A stretch of DNA of 64,000 bases, taken from assembly GCF_901709675.1 (NCBI RefSeq), contig NC_051101.1, positions 14,219,416 through 14,283,415 of the forward strand, read 5' to 3'. Positions 11,833 through 23,720 of this stretch are shown here, in pieces (the first letter of the stretch is position 1; every line of letters begins with the position of its first letter). Below the pieces are notes generated by a model. It was not told the DNA's origin, did no database searches, and saw only the letters and a list, made by a program, of their open reading frames with translations. The DNA comes from Syngnathus acus. Taxonomy: Eukaryota; Chordata; Actinopteri; Syngnathiformes; Syngnathidae. Made by a program: the position numbers and the translations under genes.

Positions 11833-12745
11833 CAAGGAGTCCCACCAAGCAGAATAACGCTGTCATTCTAAATGACCAAAAGGAGGCTGATTAAGAATCA
11901 AGGTGCTCGCGCGAGAGGAAGTAGTGGAGAGGCTGTCGGAACCCTACGAGGCTGGGTGGGGGGGTTGGTGGGTGGCAATCAAATCCTCTGATTGCGCCCT
12001 CCACTCCCCTCCTCTCCTCTCTCCTCCACATGCCTTCTCACTTTTGAACTCTGGTTTGCAGATCAGCTGCAAACTGGAAAGAAAACCATTACAAAATTGG
12101 AGGTTAGAGAGTAAAAACTTTTTCCGACGCAGAAAAACAGAGAGATGGAGCAGGAATGCAACTGCTGAACCTCGACTCCAGGGTCAACCTATGGTGGAAC
12201 CTTTGGAACGGATTAGTCGAACCGATCTTCGGGAGACCGAGTGATCTTTCCTGAACCCTGCCGCCCTCTTTACGCGGGCCCACCTAACTCAACCTGACAC
12301 TTGACACGGAGCATGAGGTCCCAGCGGCGGACTGTGAGCGTCACGGCGAGTCCTCCGGGAGGCTCGGAGTGAAGAACTCGATATAATCCCGGTGAGAAGA
12401 CGCGTTGGAGCCGGCTAGCACTTTCCCAAGACAAAAGCCTCCGGAGCTTTGGTGTCACAACCGCCCACCTGATGTCCGGCTGAGTAGAAATGGCAGAGGG
12501 AGTATGCTGACAGTGCACGTCAGTCAAAGTCTGCTACTTGTTTGGAGTTGAGACGGTGCCCCGCCCTCTCCCCCAAAAAAGACATTTTCACGGTATACAA
12601 ATAAATGATCATAAACATAAATTCATTGATCAAATTTAACATAAAAATAATGATAGAAAATGAAATGAAATTAATTAATAAATCTGTATTATAAAATAAT
12701 TTTTTGCAGTGAATTAACAGATGAAACACCAACAAATACGGACAA
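11833..12745. other. Non-coding DNA with a pyrimidine tract
   Basis: A C/T-only tract rich in TCCTC lies at about 11998-12028. The part 12230-12530 is CpG-containing and even in composition. From 12580 to 12730 the sequence is strongly AT-rich and includes an AATTAATTAATAA stretch. No gene recognised. Confidence 0.45.
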
Positions 12746-12932
12746 AAGTTCAAGTCCCAATGATCATGGTCACACACACACATCTGGGTGTGGTGAAATT
12801 GGTCCTCTGCATTGAACCCATCCCCATGTGATTTGGATCCATCCCCTGGGGCAGAGGGGAGCAGTGAGCAGCAGCGGTGCCGCCGCGCTCGGGAATCATT
12901 TGGTGATCTAACCCCCCAATTGCAACCCTTAA
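12746..12932 (-). mobile_element. 5'-truncated tRNA-derived SINE (body and tail), minus strand
   Basis: Read on the minus strand this matches the body of a SINE very common in teleost genomes. In order it has the segment beginning GGGTTGCAATTGGGGGGTTA, a stretch around GAATGATT/ATTCCCGAGCGCGGC, the run CTGCTGCTCACTGCTCCCCT, a region ATGCAGAGGACCAATTTCAC, a short (TG)n and the terminal CATTGGGACTTGAACTTTT tail. The tRNA-like head with the A and B boxes is missing, as in most 5'-truncated copies. The element was recognised from memory and I do not assign a database name. It has small internal changes, so it is not very recent. Confidence 0.8.
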
Positions 12933-14790
12933 TAAAGAAGCCACTTTATACGAGTCACGTTTATCGTTTGATGTGCGGCACGACGGGGTTAAAGTGACCT
13001 GACGATATGGACGCGTGACACCGTCATGACTCCGCCCGCCAGTCGCATTGCGCCGCTTAAACGGCCGAAGAAACAAAGACACGGGTGACTTTGTGATTGG
13101 TGACAGGCGGCAAAGAGATAAAGTGAATTGAGTGATAAAAGTGAGTGGTGTTTTTTTTTTCCCATTATTATTATTCCGTTTTGGAAACAGACAAGGTCAC
13201 TTTGGTCTTGAGAGCAAATGGGAATTCCTGCACTGGCTGCTCTTGTACAATAAATGACCAAAAAATGAACACAGGTATGATTTAATAGCCTGTGGTTAAT
13301 TTTTCTTGATATACTGCAAAGACAATTTCTGAAATAAATTGAATTTGTTTTGCGTAACTTGAGTTGGAATAAAGACAAGAGTTATAATAGTTTGGGATTT
13401 TTCATTGTTAGTTGACTTGAATATTGACTTTTTTGTGTAATTCAATTAGTTTGAGAGTGGTTTTAAAGTCAATGAGTTTTTATAAACAACAATGCTTTGT
13501 TTGCATTTTTGAAAGTGATTTCGCTAACTGTAATAATTTTGATGGAGGCTTGCCTCAGATCTTTTTCCACATTGCAAGTCATCCATCCTTCTGGAAGCTA
13601 CGTAATTGGTTCTCCTCCCATGTTGACCTTGCAGCTGCGCTTTACGAGCTAGCACATCAATTGTGCGTCTGCGTGCGTTGTGTTTTTTCTGGGGGCGTGT
13701 TCGCGCTGTCCACCTGCTCCGCCCGTGTGGCGGTCCATTCATCTGAGCCCCTTCAGGCAGGTGAGCTGCGGGGATCCATGAAGGTAATGCATCCTCATCA
13801 AGGCCACGCTCTCCTCGCCAAAAACATTTTGTTAATTAGGGCAACTTTTGACTGGACCGCTCATTGATCATGACTTCCTGCTGTAAAGACCATACGGTGT
13901 AATAAGTTGGTTCGTGTATGATACTTCAAGGGCGAGTCTGTCGTGTCCCACACAGGACTTTATAAAACGATGTCAAACATATTGACAGTTGAGGAAATAT
14001 CTTATCGGCAATGTCATTTAGGTTTAAGCGTGTGTTGCATATCACCGCTGCTTTTTAGCTCAACCAAGTTTTTTCATTTCTTCCACATCACCTCAAAGTT
14101 GTGTGTGAATCCGTTTGATTCAAGAGGAGACTGAGGGCATCCACAAACGGAGAGGATTTATCCTGCAGCATTCTGAGCTCTGGCACAGCTAATCTATTTC
14201 CAATAAGATGACATTAGCATGTGTGCTTAGCCTCAAATTCTACAATGACGCATGGGTTTTATCCAATGAGAGAGAGCAGCAAGGAAACAGGGCACTGCAG
14301 CCAAGTAGAGACTTTGGAACATAACCATGACGCAGGCACAACTCAGCCAATTGAAATTTCACAATGATGACTCGAGGCTAGGGCGCGTAGCGTCTGAAGC
14401 TAAGGCACAAGCGAGCTTCAGTTAGCGATATGTTACTTCACGCTGTGTCGTTGCACATTAATAAGTGAATCATGAATGAATAGAAATGATGGATAAGATG
14501 ATTATTTTTGTGATTGTGGGCAAAATAAAGTGACACACATAATGATGACACGACATTAATCTGTTTGACGTTCTGCGGAGACAACAGGCGACGAGAGGCG
14601 GGGAGTTAATCTACACAATATCCTGACAAGTTTCTTCGTCAACGAGAGTGTTCCGAATACATTAACATAAACATTTCCCTGGAGAACCGTTCCTATCAGA
14701 GTCTACTATCATTTTTGGCTGCTGCTTAATGAATCATAGGAATTATAGTTGTAATATAAATGGCAAGTCTTTGCCGAGCTATTAGTTTGT
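12933..14790. other. Unique non-coding DNA, no gene recognised
   Basis: AT-rich for long stretches (13140-13520, 14460-14560). A donor-like CAG|GTGAGC sits at 13758-13765 at the end of a plus-strand frame (13424-13867) that has no family resemblance. CpG-containing sequence is limited to about 13640-13790. Confidence 0.45.
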
Positions 14791-15560
14791 TTCTTTAGGG
14801 GTCTAATGGAAGACATGCTTCGTTTGGGGTCCGGGGGGGGTGGGGGACCGGCGGGCCTCGTCACGTCTCCGCAGCAACACGAAATGAATGACATTATTTT
14901 CAACAGCTGCCATTTTGCGATGATATTATCAGCAGCGCGCCGACAACAAAATGTGGCGGAGGAAGTTATTATTCCCCACCAGCCGCCCAACCATAATAAT
15001 AAGATTCATCGTTCCGTTCCGAGCGGGTCGGGTCGCCCGCTGGCCCGCCCGGTGGCCCGCCCGCTCTTTTCTTGCACATTCCTTGGTAATTACAAAAGAT
15101 GGATTCCATCAGTAGATACATTCCCGGTCGAGATTTATATTCAACAAGAGTTGCCCTTTGACTTTCATTTTAACGCCCGTGCTTTGTGCTTCACCTTCGC
15201 AGCAAGTCAATGGGCTTGGCTCGGAAGACGGAAAATAACTGCCTCATTCAGCCAGTTGATTAAATTTAGGGCTGGGTGCATCTAAAGAGGGCTCTGTGGA
15301 GATTTCGGGGGACAAACAATATTCTCGCTTCACCGTTATGAAGACACAGCATTGTCCTGGTTGTAGCAGAGAGGAGGAGGATGATGGCGAGAAAAGCAGA
15401 CGCCTTCAAGTGCACCTCTCGCAGCGGGCATCACGCCGTCCTAATCAGGCCTGCACTCGTCACGCCGCGTTGCCTTTCCGCCTTGTTTGTGGGTTTTCGC
15501 TTCCCAGCAGTCAAATTGACTTCTTCTGGGAAATAATGGAGAGCCTCCGGTGAAAATTGC
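14791..15560. promoter_or_regulatory. Conserved-element-like block (inferred)
   Basis: The part 14850-15000 is even in composition, includes an E-box-like CAGCTG next to ATTTTGCGATG, and lacks simple repeats apart from G-runs at 14828-14845. A GC-rich stretch of GCCCG units occupies about 15020-15065. The part 15190-15300 holds a TTGATTAAATT word. The pattern suggests a developmental enhancer but conservation cannot be seen. The 159-codon frame at 14806-15285 lacks coding features. Confidence 0.3.
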
Positions 15561-16905
15561 GCAAGTATCGAAACCTTTCTGTTTTTACCATAAGAAATAC
15601 AGTGGCGCTTCAACTAAAAAACACGGCCAGTGAAATGAATGAAAACTCTCACAATGCCAAAAATAGAACCTATTGAGTGCAGTGTTGCTGTCTCCGTTAA
15701 ACAAGAACGAGTCATCGCCCGTTTCTCATTTTTAAGAAAAAAAAAAAGGCAAATTGGAAAAAACATCAAACGAGCCTTTATATAATCGATGAGGTGTTTA
15801 TCAAAACGCAATCTATGTACAGATACAATAATGTACCAAATGCTAAATTGTCACATGACTGTTAAATGACACTTAACCTTCCAAATCTCTGGAAAGTCAA
15901 AATGAACTCTGTCGTCATGTTTGTGGATCAAAGCAGCCACTTGTGACAAGAGTGCGAGCGAGGGCAACACACCGTGATTACTTTAATAAAACATGAGGAA
16001 TCCGAATGAACATATTCGGAAAAGTGACGCGTCACCCATGCGTGTAGCACTAAAAGCGCTGATTAAAGTTGGCCCGTTTGGCATTTGAATAATGAACAAA
16101 CACACGGCACAGAAATGTCAGCCATTAACCTTTTAACTCGTTGCCCCGTATTCTAAAGTCTTTGCCGATTTCTCATTTTCCACTTCATTAGTACAATAAA
16201 CGCGGTTCCAAAAGAAACAAAAAGTCATGGGCAGGTACTATATCGTAGAAATGTAAAGTCTACTATTTTTGCACCAGGGTTCCCCCTACTGTCTTGGAGT
16301 GTCATTTATTTTTAAATGTTTAGCCCCCAAATTTGGGTCCAATTAATTATTCACAAAAATATCTAATTCGGGGGGAGAAACGTAACAAAATGTTTTTTTG
16401 TTTTTTTTGTGGGCGTACTATATTATAGATTATTTGTTATTTGATATTTGTTGCGACAACCTATAGTAGCGCTCTTGCTAAGAATAACATGCTAAAGGCT
16501 GACAATTTACACTCTTGGGTAGACGACAGAAGGCTCAAAGGAAAACCGTCAAATCTGGTGCAAGCGTTCAACATATGGTCGCAACTAAAAAAAACAACAA
16601 ACACACACACACACAAAAACTGTTATGTCCCAACATGGCGAGGTGTAAACTTTCTCTGAACAACTACAAACGGCTGCCATCTGCAGCATATATAGACAAT
16701 AAAATTAGTGGCCCTCCTTCAAGGTTCATCCTCCCGTGTTATTAGTCTTCCTCGAGCAAAATAATAAGAGCAAAAAGCGAAAGGGAAGTTGCGGGGAAAG
16801 TTGGAGGAACTCCTGCGACTACACTGTTTGATGTCAAAAATAATTGGGGTAGTGTCCTGCAAAATGGCGTGCCCATTGTGTGCTTAGAAAGCAGTCAAGC
16901 CGCCT
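15561..16905. other. AT-rich spacer
   Basis: Nothing recognisable except A- and T-runs at 15738-15748 and 16391-16410 and an (AC)n of about six units near 16600. Short open frames only. Confidence 0.5.
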
Positions 16906-16940
16906 GCTCTGCTCTGCTCGGCTCGGCTCGGCTCTGCTCT
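16906..16940 (+). repeat. Pentanucleotide array GCTCT/GCTCG, seven units
   Basis: Units run GCTCT x2, GCTCG x3, GCTCT x2. The symmetrical order of variants suggests growth by slippage around a central block. Confidence 0.95.
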
Positions 16941-17795
16941 GCGGCTTCTTCCTTTGTGCCCTTAAATTCTCCACTGATTTTAGAAAAAAGGGGGTGGGGC
17001 TGGCACACAAATTAGATGGGCATCATTTCCAGTCTTCCGAGTCATTATTCCCCACAAAGCTTGCGCCTTGTACGTCAATACAAAGCAATCCAAATGCCAC
17101 CCTCGATTGTCATGCCGAGATGTCGATTGTGACAAATAATAACGGATACTAGCTGCGGCTTATACTATTTACCACTGGTGATCCTATTGATGTTTTGCTT
17201 CATATGCGCTCAAAGATGATTCAAATGTTGATTTTTTTTTTATGGACACGGAATACATCGGTGAACATAAAAATTGGAACAAGAACTTAGGCAGGTTTTA
17301 GATCAGAAGTGTTTTTGCTTTTTGGATGTGATAATAATTCCCAGAATGTTTCGACGTCAGATGTTTAAAAGAGTTTCAACCTCGTGTACTTTGGATGGCA
17401 TTCAAAATCAATACGGTTGTTGCTCTGACGGAAAAGAAAAAGACTTGAAAGTTTATTCAAAAACATTGTGCTCAAATGCTAAATAGAATTCATGACGTTA
17501 TAGATAATATAATATATATATTTATTTAAAATGAATACGGTTTGTAATCCCAGAATTCAATAATTGGTTTGAAAAAATATATACATACTTTATTAATGTT
17601 TTTTGTTTTTTTTGCGCAGTCAATGACAGTTATATTTCAGTACTGGGGAAAAAAAAACAAAAAAACTTGATAATCACGGTACACTGCAAGAAAAACCCAG
17701 GGGTGATTTCTATTTTCATTTCAATCATTTTCTAATTTTGATGGCGCCGCTCCTTTGAGGATTTAATTGCTATGAATATTAATGTGGATTAGCGG
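16941..17795. other. Mostly AT-rich spacer
   Basis: No gene or transposon recognised. The part 17490-17600 is almost purely AT. At 17735-17790 it becomes a repeat-poor block containing ATGAATATTAATG. Confidence 0.45.
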
Positions 17796-17821
17796 CTGCG
17801 GCTTTGCTTAAAAAGCCGCAG
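17796..17821. repeat. Perfect 10-bp inverted repeat (hairpin)
   Basis: CTGCGGCTTT at 17796-17805 and its exact complement AAAGCCGCAG at 17812-17821 flank a 6-nt spacer GCTTAA. In RNA two further G-U pairs are possible at the base. The stem is short for a microRNA precursor and there is no T-run for termination; the role is unknown. Confidence 0.85.
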
Positions 17822-18570
17822 TTCTGGCTGTTGTTCTTAGATAAAGAAAATAGTTAATGAAGGGACAAGAGGATGGGAGGGAAATATGTTTTATTATGGG
17901 GCGGGGGTGGGAATGAAAGTGACAAATGAATGAGGGGCAAGTTCCTGCAGGCCAGCTCTGGGAAACAACAGATAAAACTCGCATTCTGACAGATAGGCCC
18001 GCTGTTGTTTAAATGTCTTCATTGTTGGAGACAAAGAAGTTAATTGTTTTGAGAACATTTGGTGGAAGTAAAAACACAGCTGCATGTATTTATTTGATTC
18101 TTTATATGACTCACCGCTCAGCGAGCGGATACACAATGGGGTTTTTTTTCTTGTCATAATAGTCTTCTCAAAAACCTTTTTTCCGATAAATTGCAATTTT
18201 TCTTTGAAATTGTCAACTTTTTTCCTCACTTTTTTTAACTTATAAATTTGCGACTTCAAACTCTTTTAACATTCTTTTGGAACTTTATGAACAAAGTGAC
18301 GAGTCTGCTGTACGAAGTTACTGTTCGGTAAAAAAACAAAAACATTTTCAAAAAATTACACTATTGTCCCTATATTTCAATGTAATGGATTTTTTTTTTC
18401 TTTTCCTTCTTAACCATAAAACCATTGACATGTTTGTTGCAGTAAAGTCATATATGGACGGATATACCGCGTTGTATCCAAATGGACACGATATATTATT
18501 GTCATCCGCTGAGTCATCATATTTTATGCTATTGGACTCAAAGGACATGAAACATAACCAAGCAAACGTC
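17822..18570. other. AT-rich spacer
   Basis: Nothing recognisable. T- and A-runs occur at 18143-18150 and 18390-18400. The minus-strand frame 17894-18259 is lysine- and phenylalanine-rich as AT-rich random frames are. Confidence 0.5.
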
Positions 18571-19780
18571 TCCCACTTTGTGTAAGAGCCCTAAAATAGC
18601 GAGCGACTCGGGTTTAGCCTCGCGTGGCGGTCAAACGACCGTCCGACGCTCTGTCGTCGGCGCGATGAAGTCTCCAATACACACGCATAGAAGAAGTCCT
18701 GTAACATTTCAAAAGATGATCCACTCGGCTCTTCTCCGGCCGGCCATCGTTTCACGACGTGCGCTCGTAAATGAGCCCGAACCAATAAAAACCATCATTA
18801 CCGCAAAGAACATTGGGCGCGGGATTCTTTTAAGGGGGGACTTTATCGAAAAAGCCGCCGAGCGGAACGACGGCAAAAGAGTGATGCGCGTGAAGTCGGT
18901 CGGCTCTGCGGCCTTAATGGAAACTATTACAAGAGGAGCCGTAAATGTCAAATCCAAGTTGGGTGACTTACTCTCAGAGCTGTTGGACTTGCTTAAAATT
19001 CCATATAAGTCTTCATTTTGTGAGAAGGGACCAAATCTTTCATGGCGAGTTACATCATGGAGTCATCAAAAACTACTTTGTATGGGTTCAACTTTTTTAC
19101 CAATTCTCCAATGAGTGTTTCACCCTCTTGACAGACACACAAATGCCAAAAGCTGTGGTCTTTCTTCCAAAACATTTCACAATTGCTGCGAGGTGGCATT
19201 GTTGTAGCGCAAATGACTGCACGATTCCCAGCGCGAGTGCACAACAGGGGATGAAGCTTCATCTCCAGGTTGTGTCAGCATCTCTGCACACTACACAAAA
19301 GAAGAAGCAGCCGACGGCTCCCCAGATGCTGAGTCAGTGCGAGTTCCTAATTGGACCCCCCCTCCCCCCCGTCACAAACGGCCGGCTGGCGTCGGCGCTT
19401 CAAGTGTTGCCGTGTCGCTTTGTTGACGAGCTTATCGGTTGAAGTGTGCTTTTCAAACGCGGCTCTCAACTTTGACTTTGGTTTCTCTGAAGTACGCCCG
19501 TCGCGATTGGAATCAGCAGATCTGCGGCGGAGGGAAAAGTGAAAGTACGTGGAAAGTTTCCACAGCAGAGTCTTTTGTCGCACGAACCAATTTTCTCAAT
19601 CTATTGACTCGTCATTCGGGCCCCTTTGGGCACCAGCGCAACCCAACCGAGAGAGGCGCTGTGATATTTCTTATTATCTAAATAAACGGTCGCAATTGTC
19701 AACTTACCCGGCGACAAATGGAGAGCGATCACAATGGCGAGCGAGTCGTTGTTAGGTCGACCCAAATTGAAAGGTTCCAT
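18571..19780. other. CpG-containing non-coding DNA with a 178-codon open frame
   Basis: The part 18600-18960 is CpG-containing and repeat-poor. A plus-strand frame is open from 18578 to 19114, starts at TTG, and shows no signal peptide, domain or splice-bounded segment I recognise. I read it as a chance frame through regulatory-like DNA. The part 19350-19640 is similar in composition. Confidence 0.4.
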
Positions 19781-20105
19781 TAAGTTGCTGGCACCTCATC
19801 GGTTCTGAATGGTAATGATGTTTTTTTTTTTACATGAAGTCGCAGCTCGGCGTTTCACACGGCCACCGGGGCCAGAATTGAATTTGCTTCATTTCCTTTT
19901 TAGATGGCTAATTCCTTTGATAGCGGAACTAAACTTTCACCCGTGATGGTGCGTGTGAGCTGACTTGAAATAAATGTGGACCTCTTTGAAGCTAGATTAT
20001 TACAGTTACAAAAATAAAATGATAAATTAAAATTGAAAAAGATGTTGATTAATTACAATTAAAATGAGTGCTTAAAGAATCCATGACACGATACATATTT
20101 TTATT
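19781..20105. other. AT-rich spacer
   Basis: A T11 run lies at 19821-19831, and AT-rich DNA at 19990-20105. Nothing else is recognisable. Confidence 0.5.
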
Positions 20106-20365
20106 AACATCTGTCTTATAGATGCCGCGCCTAGATATTTGTCGACCGCTACTTGCCAGCATGAGTCAAAGCTCAGAGGCACCACGATTTAATGAATTTA
20201 ATCGGAAAATAAACGAGGGCTCAACTGGAGCTGCGCTGCTTATTTGTTCAAGTGGACGTCCCACTGGAAGATTTAGTACGTCTGCTATTTTTGCCGGGCC
20301 AAGCGTTTGCTGTCTGATTAGTACTGTCAATAACGATTTCAGCGTGCATCTGGGGTGATCCCGCC
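20106..20365. promoter_or_regulatory. Conserved-element-like block (inferred)
   Basis: A sharply bounded block of even composition between AT-rich flanks. It has no simple repeats and carries homeodomain-like words (TTTAATGAATTTAATC, GATTAGTA) and a TGAGTCA AP-1 site at 20163-20169. Texture of this kind is typical of vertebrate developmental enhancers; conservation remains to be shown. Confidence 0.3.
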
Positions 20366-21525
20366 AAGTCTTTAGTAGCACTTTGTTTTACATCTCTCCG
20401 AGGATGCGAACGATCCGTAATTGGAAAGAAGTACAGGCTTGCAGCTTCGAGTGGATCTACACAGAATTGATTCCCAGGTATACAGCTCATTGACTTGCTG
20501 TTTAAGGCAAAGGGTGGGTGGGGAAAGTATGGCTTCCCTCTCCGGTCAAGAATTCATTTTGCAGTTTTTCCATGCTGTATCTAGCGACTCGCAATCGATC
20601 GACTTCTTTTAACAATTTGCCAGCTCATGAGTGAAGTGATGAACTGAACGTTTTGCATTTGGAAAGTGAACGATGCCAATCTGTTATGGATAAATCATTA
20701 AGAATGAACAGGGAATGAAAATGTTGACTTTTGGGACTGAGCAAAATAATAGCCTGCAAGGCATGAATCTTTGGAGTATGTTGAAGATGGAATGACGTGA
20801 ATTGGATGAATTGTGTGCAAGTAGATGCGTGTCAAAAAAACGGGTGGACGAAACATCAGCATTCACACAATGATTGTTTGCAGCATTCACAAATAATTGG
20901 TGTTACAATTAAAGTGACTATAAACTAAACAATTTAAAAATGCTTATGAATTACAATTGAAATGAACATTTGACATTCTCCTTATACCTCGTGTCATTAA
21001 GAAATGCAACGTTTAAGGCAATTGTTTTGGTTTTTTTCTTCCCAGGAATATTATTTGGTCGTGAAACGCAGCTAGGGACTTGTGGTGGTGAAAGCGTGCG
21101 CGGCCTCCTGAGAGAGTGTGCTGAATTCCGATAAGCGCTCCGACCGCGTGGATTGTCCATCTTATCTGGAGCTGGCAATGGGCGCACCAGATTGAATCAT
21201 TTGGTGGGGGAAGTTGAGGAGCAATAGCTCAAGGATACATGGGTGCACAAATGCCCAATCGGACAGTGGTTCCGCTTGCTAATAGGCAAGTGAGTCACAG
21301 AGAACAGTGGGCCAAGTCCTTTTTTTTGGTACGCATTTACTGTATATCACACCAAGTCAATATCGGGCTAATGCTAATGACGTTGTGCTAAAAAGGTTAG
21401 CATTAGTAGTTGATGTAACGCACAAGCAGGATTACAAGTCTGACACATTGTGTGTGTTCTTTTTTTTTTTTAATATCAATATGAAGTAGCAATTCATTAG
21501 GATTCATAAGAGAATCCAGGCTAAC
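20366..21525. other. Unique non-coding DNA
   Basis: AT-rich at 20680-20990, with more CpG at 21060-21190. Short TTAGC/GCTAA words cluster around 21365-21410. No gene recognised. Confidence 0.45.
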
Positions 21526-21758
21526 ATTTTTGGAGGCGTGCTAATTAATCCACATAAGGGATTTAATAACCGCCATCTTCATTCATTAGGCGTCCGTACA
21601 GAATCATTTGTAGCCGTCTCATTTTCGGAAAGATATACAACGCGTTACGGAGTTTTTTTCGCATCGGGGAATTGTAAAAGCAAAAATAGAGCGCGGGCCG
21701 CCGAGACGCTACGAAGGTGCATGGCGTTCATTCATTTACTTGACTCAATTAGTGCCAA
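21526..21758. promoter_or_regulatory. Conserved-element-like block (inferred)
   Basis: Repeat-poor, with several TAAT/ATTA cores (GCTAATTAATCC, ATTTAATAACC, TTCATTAGG) spaced over about 200 bp. This density of homeodomain cores in otherwise balanced sequence suggests an enhancer. Confidence 0.3.
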
Positions 21759-21786
21759 GGCGGCGGCGGCGGCGGCATCATCATCA
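21759..21786 (+). repeat. (GGC)6 followed by a short ATC repeat
   Basis: Six GGC units at 21759-21776 run directly into ATCATCATC. In the plus-strand frame this would be an Ala-Ser run, but I see no other coding evidence. Confidence 0.9.
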
Positions 21787-22820
21787 ATTCACGTGCTAAT
21801 TGTCCTGCGAGGCTCACCAACGTCTACTCGCCATCTGTGCACATCCTCTGACTCTGGAGCTGTACTTCTATTTAAAAGCTACAGTTAAAGTGCTAATGTC
21901 TTTCAAACATGACTACTCCTTATTGACCAAAAGCTAAACAAACTTTAATAGGAGTATAAAAGCAATGAATTGAAGTTGGTATAAAGACCTCAGATGAGAT
22001 GTTTTTAGTAGTGATAAACATCAATTGCTACTTCAAATGCTGCCATTTCACATCAAAAGTCAACTCAAGAGTTCTACCAGCTATCGTTTATTTTGTGTTT
22101 GAAATGAAAATGTCGAGTAAACATTTTTAAAAGGCAAAGCTGTGACAGATGCCGCAGCACGATACAAGATACACATCTGCTGCTTTTTTAACATTTGAAT
22201 CTGTGTTCTTACTGTTATTACTCTAGTCTTTGATGTATTCTCCATGACAACAGAGCAATCAAAACAAGTCATAAAATCGACAAAAACAATCCTAGTTTCT
22301 GGTAAATATTTAATAATAACTATGGAATAGTTATAAAAATGAATAACAAAATAATAAATAGGAATTTGTTCATTAAATATAAATTGTTTTTATATTACAT
22401 CATATCGTTCTTTCAGAATCTTTATCGGAGAATGTATTGTTAGTTGGACTATTTGAAATGTGTTCCTGATGTGCTTGATTGGCTACGTCCGAGGCAGTGT
22501 CTTTTCCAGGATGTCACATCTCAGCTCGGATTCCAGTCGAATCGCAGGCCGTCCAATCTTTTCATTTCTTTCAATCGCATCCATCCCGGCCGGGTCAGTC
22601 AACCCCATTTCAGGTCGTCCCCTCTTCAATCGCGACGGAAAATGTCCTCCCACTCAAAAAGAAAAGCTCTCTCAGAAGAGAAGAAATCCTTTGAATGATT
22701 TGATTGTCCCGAAGAGGATTAGGAATAATAATAATGACGGGGATTTTCTTAGACTTGTTTTGTGGTTCAAAACCTTCAGTCTCCGATCCGAGTCAATAGC
22801 AAGCTAAAGGTACAAAGGCG
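21787..22820. other. Non-coding DNA leading up to the minisatellite
   Basis: AT-rich at 21900-22440. At 22480-22700 more balanced sequence holds overlapping plus-strand frames with no recognised family. Nothing else. Confidence 0.45.
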
Positions 22821-23060
22821 TTGGTTGGTTGGTTGGTTGGTTGGTTGGTTGGTTGGTTGGTTGGTTGGTTGGTTGGTTGGTTGGTTGGTTGGTTGGTTGG
22901 TTGGTTGGTTGGTTGGTTGGTTGGTTGGTTGGTTGGTTGGTTGGTTGGTTGGTTGGTTGGTTGGTTGGTTGGTTGGTTGGTTGGCTTGGCTTGGCTTGGC
23001 TTGGCTTGGCTTGGCTTGGCTTGGCTTGGCTTGGCTTGGCTTGGCTTGGCTTGGCTTGGT
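22821..23060 (+). repeat. Compound satellite (TTGG)40 (TTGGC)16
   Basis: Forty exact TTGG units occupy 22821-22980 and switch at 22981 to TTGGC units, fifteen exact and a last TTGGT. The four-base part reads Trp-Leu-Val-Gly on the plus strand and Pro-Thr-Asn-Gln on the minus strand in every frame. This explains the several long overlapping open frames here; none is a gene. GG pairs every four bases on the plus strand satisfy the two-quartet quadruplex pattern. The near-perfect homogeneity points to recent expansion. Confidence 0.99.
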
Positions 23061-23330
23061 GGAATGAAAAACTGCAAGGAGCACCTGGAATGCAAATTGC
23101 GGGGTGGTCACTCGCAATTTCGGGAGATTCCCAAATGGCCGGTCCAAAATCGTTTCACCCACGAGCCAAGACTGGATATATTTTAGAGACTTTTTTTTTC
23201 TTCTTTCTATTGACTGGTGTTGCACAAAATTAAACTGCCCTCCATTTACTGCAATCACAGTGCAGTTGAGTAAACAAACAAAAATCTGGCACAATTTCAG
23301 TTTCAGCTTGGTCTCTAATCGATTACACCC
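23061..23330. other. Unique DNA right of the minisatellite
   Basis: No gene recognised. A T9 run lies at 23191-23199. The long minus-strand frame that crosses this stretch owes its length to the satellite. Confidence 0.5.
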
Positions 23331-23720
23331 CACAGCAGATAACAGGGGGGGCTTATATGAGCATGATGCATTATTAAGTACTTTAAAAGATACGGCCTAC
23401 GAGTTTGAACTCGGGACGTTAGAGACGGCTAATAAAAGCGGACATTAAAAAGCCGCCTCCTCCCTCGCGCTCGCTCGCATTGCGGTGACAAGCATTAGAG
23501 CAATAAGCAGCAACGTCTAAAGGATAATGCTCGCATTAGGACTTGATTCATTCACTGTCCCTATGCATAGCTTCGGGCCATAAACGAGGCTATCACTGGT
23601 CCGCATTACGTCCGCCTTTTGGCGGCGCGCACGGCATACATCACTGAAGAAGAAAGAAAACTCCCTGATTGTCATTATCCTTTGCATCCAATCACTGAGA
23701 TTGCTTGCCTAATACAGATG
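23331..23720. promoter_or_regulatory. Conserved-element-like block (inferred)
   Basis: About 390 bp of balanced, repeat-poor sequence with POU/homeodomain-like words (ATGCATTATTAAGTA, TATGCATAGC), a TAATAAAAGCGG segment and a small inverted repeat CCGCC-TTTT-GGCGG near 23612. One of the clearest enhancer-like textures in the window. Confidence 0.35.

Noticed and set aside
18578-19114. 178-codon plus-strand open frame
   Set aside because: TTG start, no recognisable family, no supporting exon structure; mixed composition points to non-coding DNA.
22762-23333. Several overlapping open frames of 100-185 codons on both strands
   Set aside because: They are translations of the (TTGG)n(TTGGC)n array in different phases and not genes.
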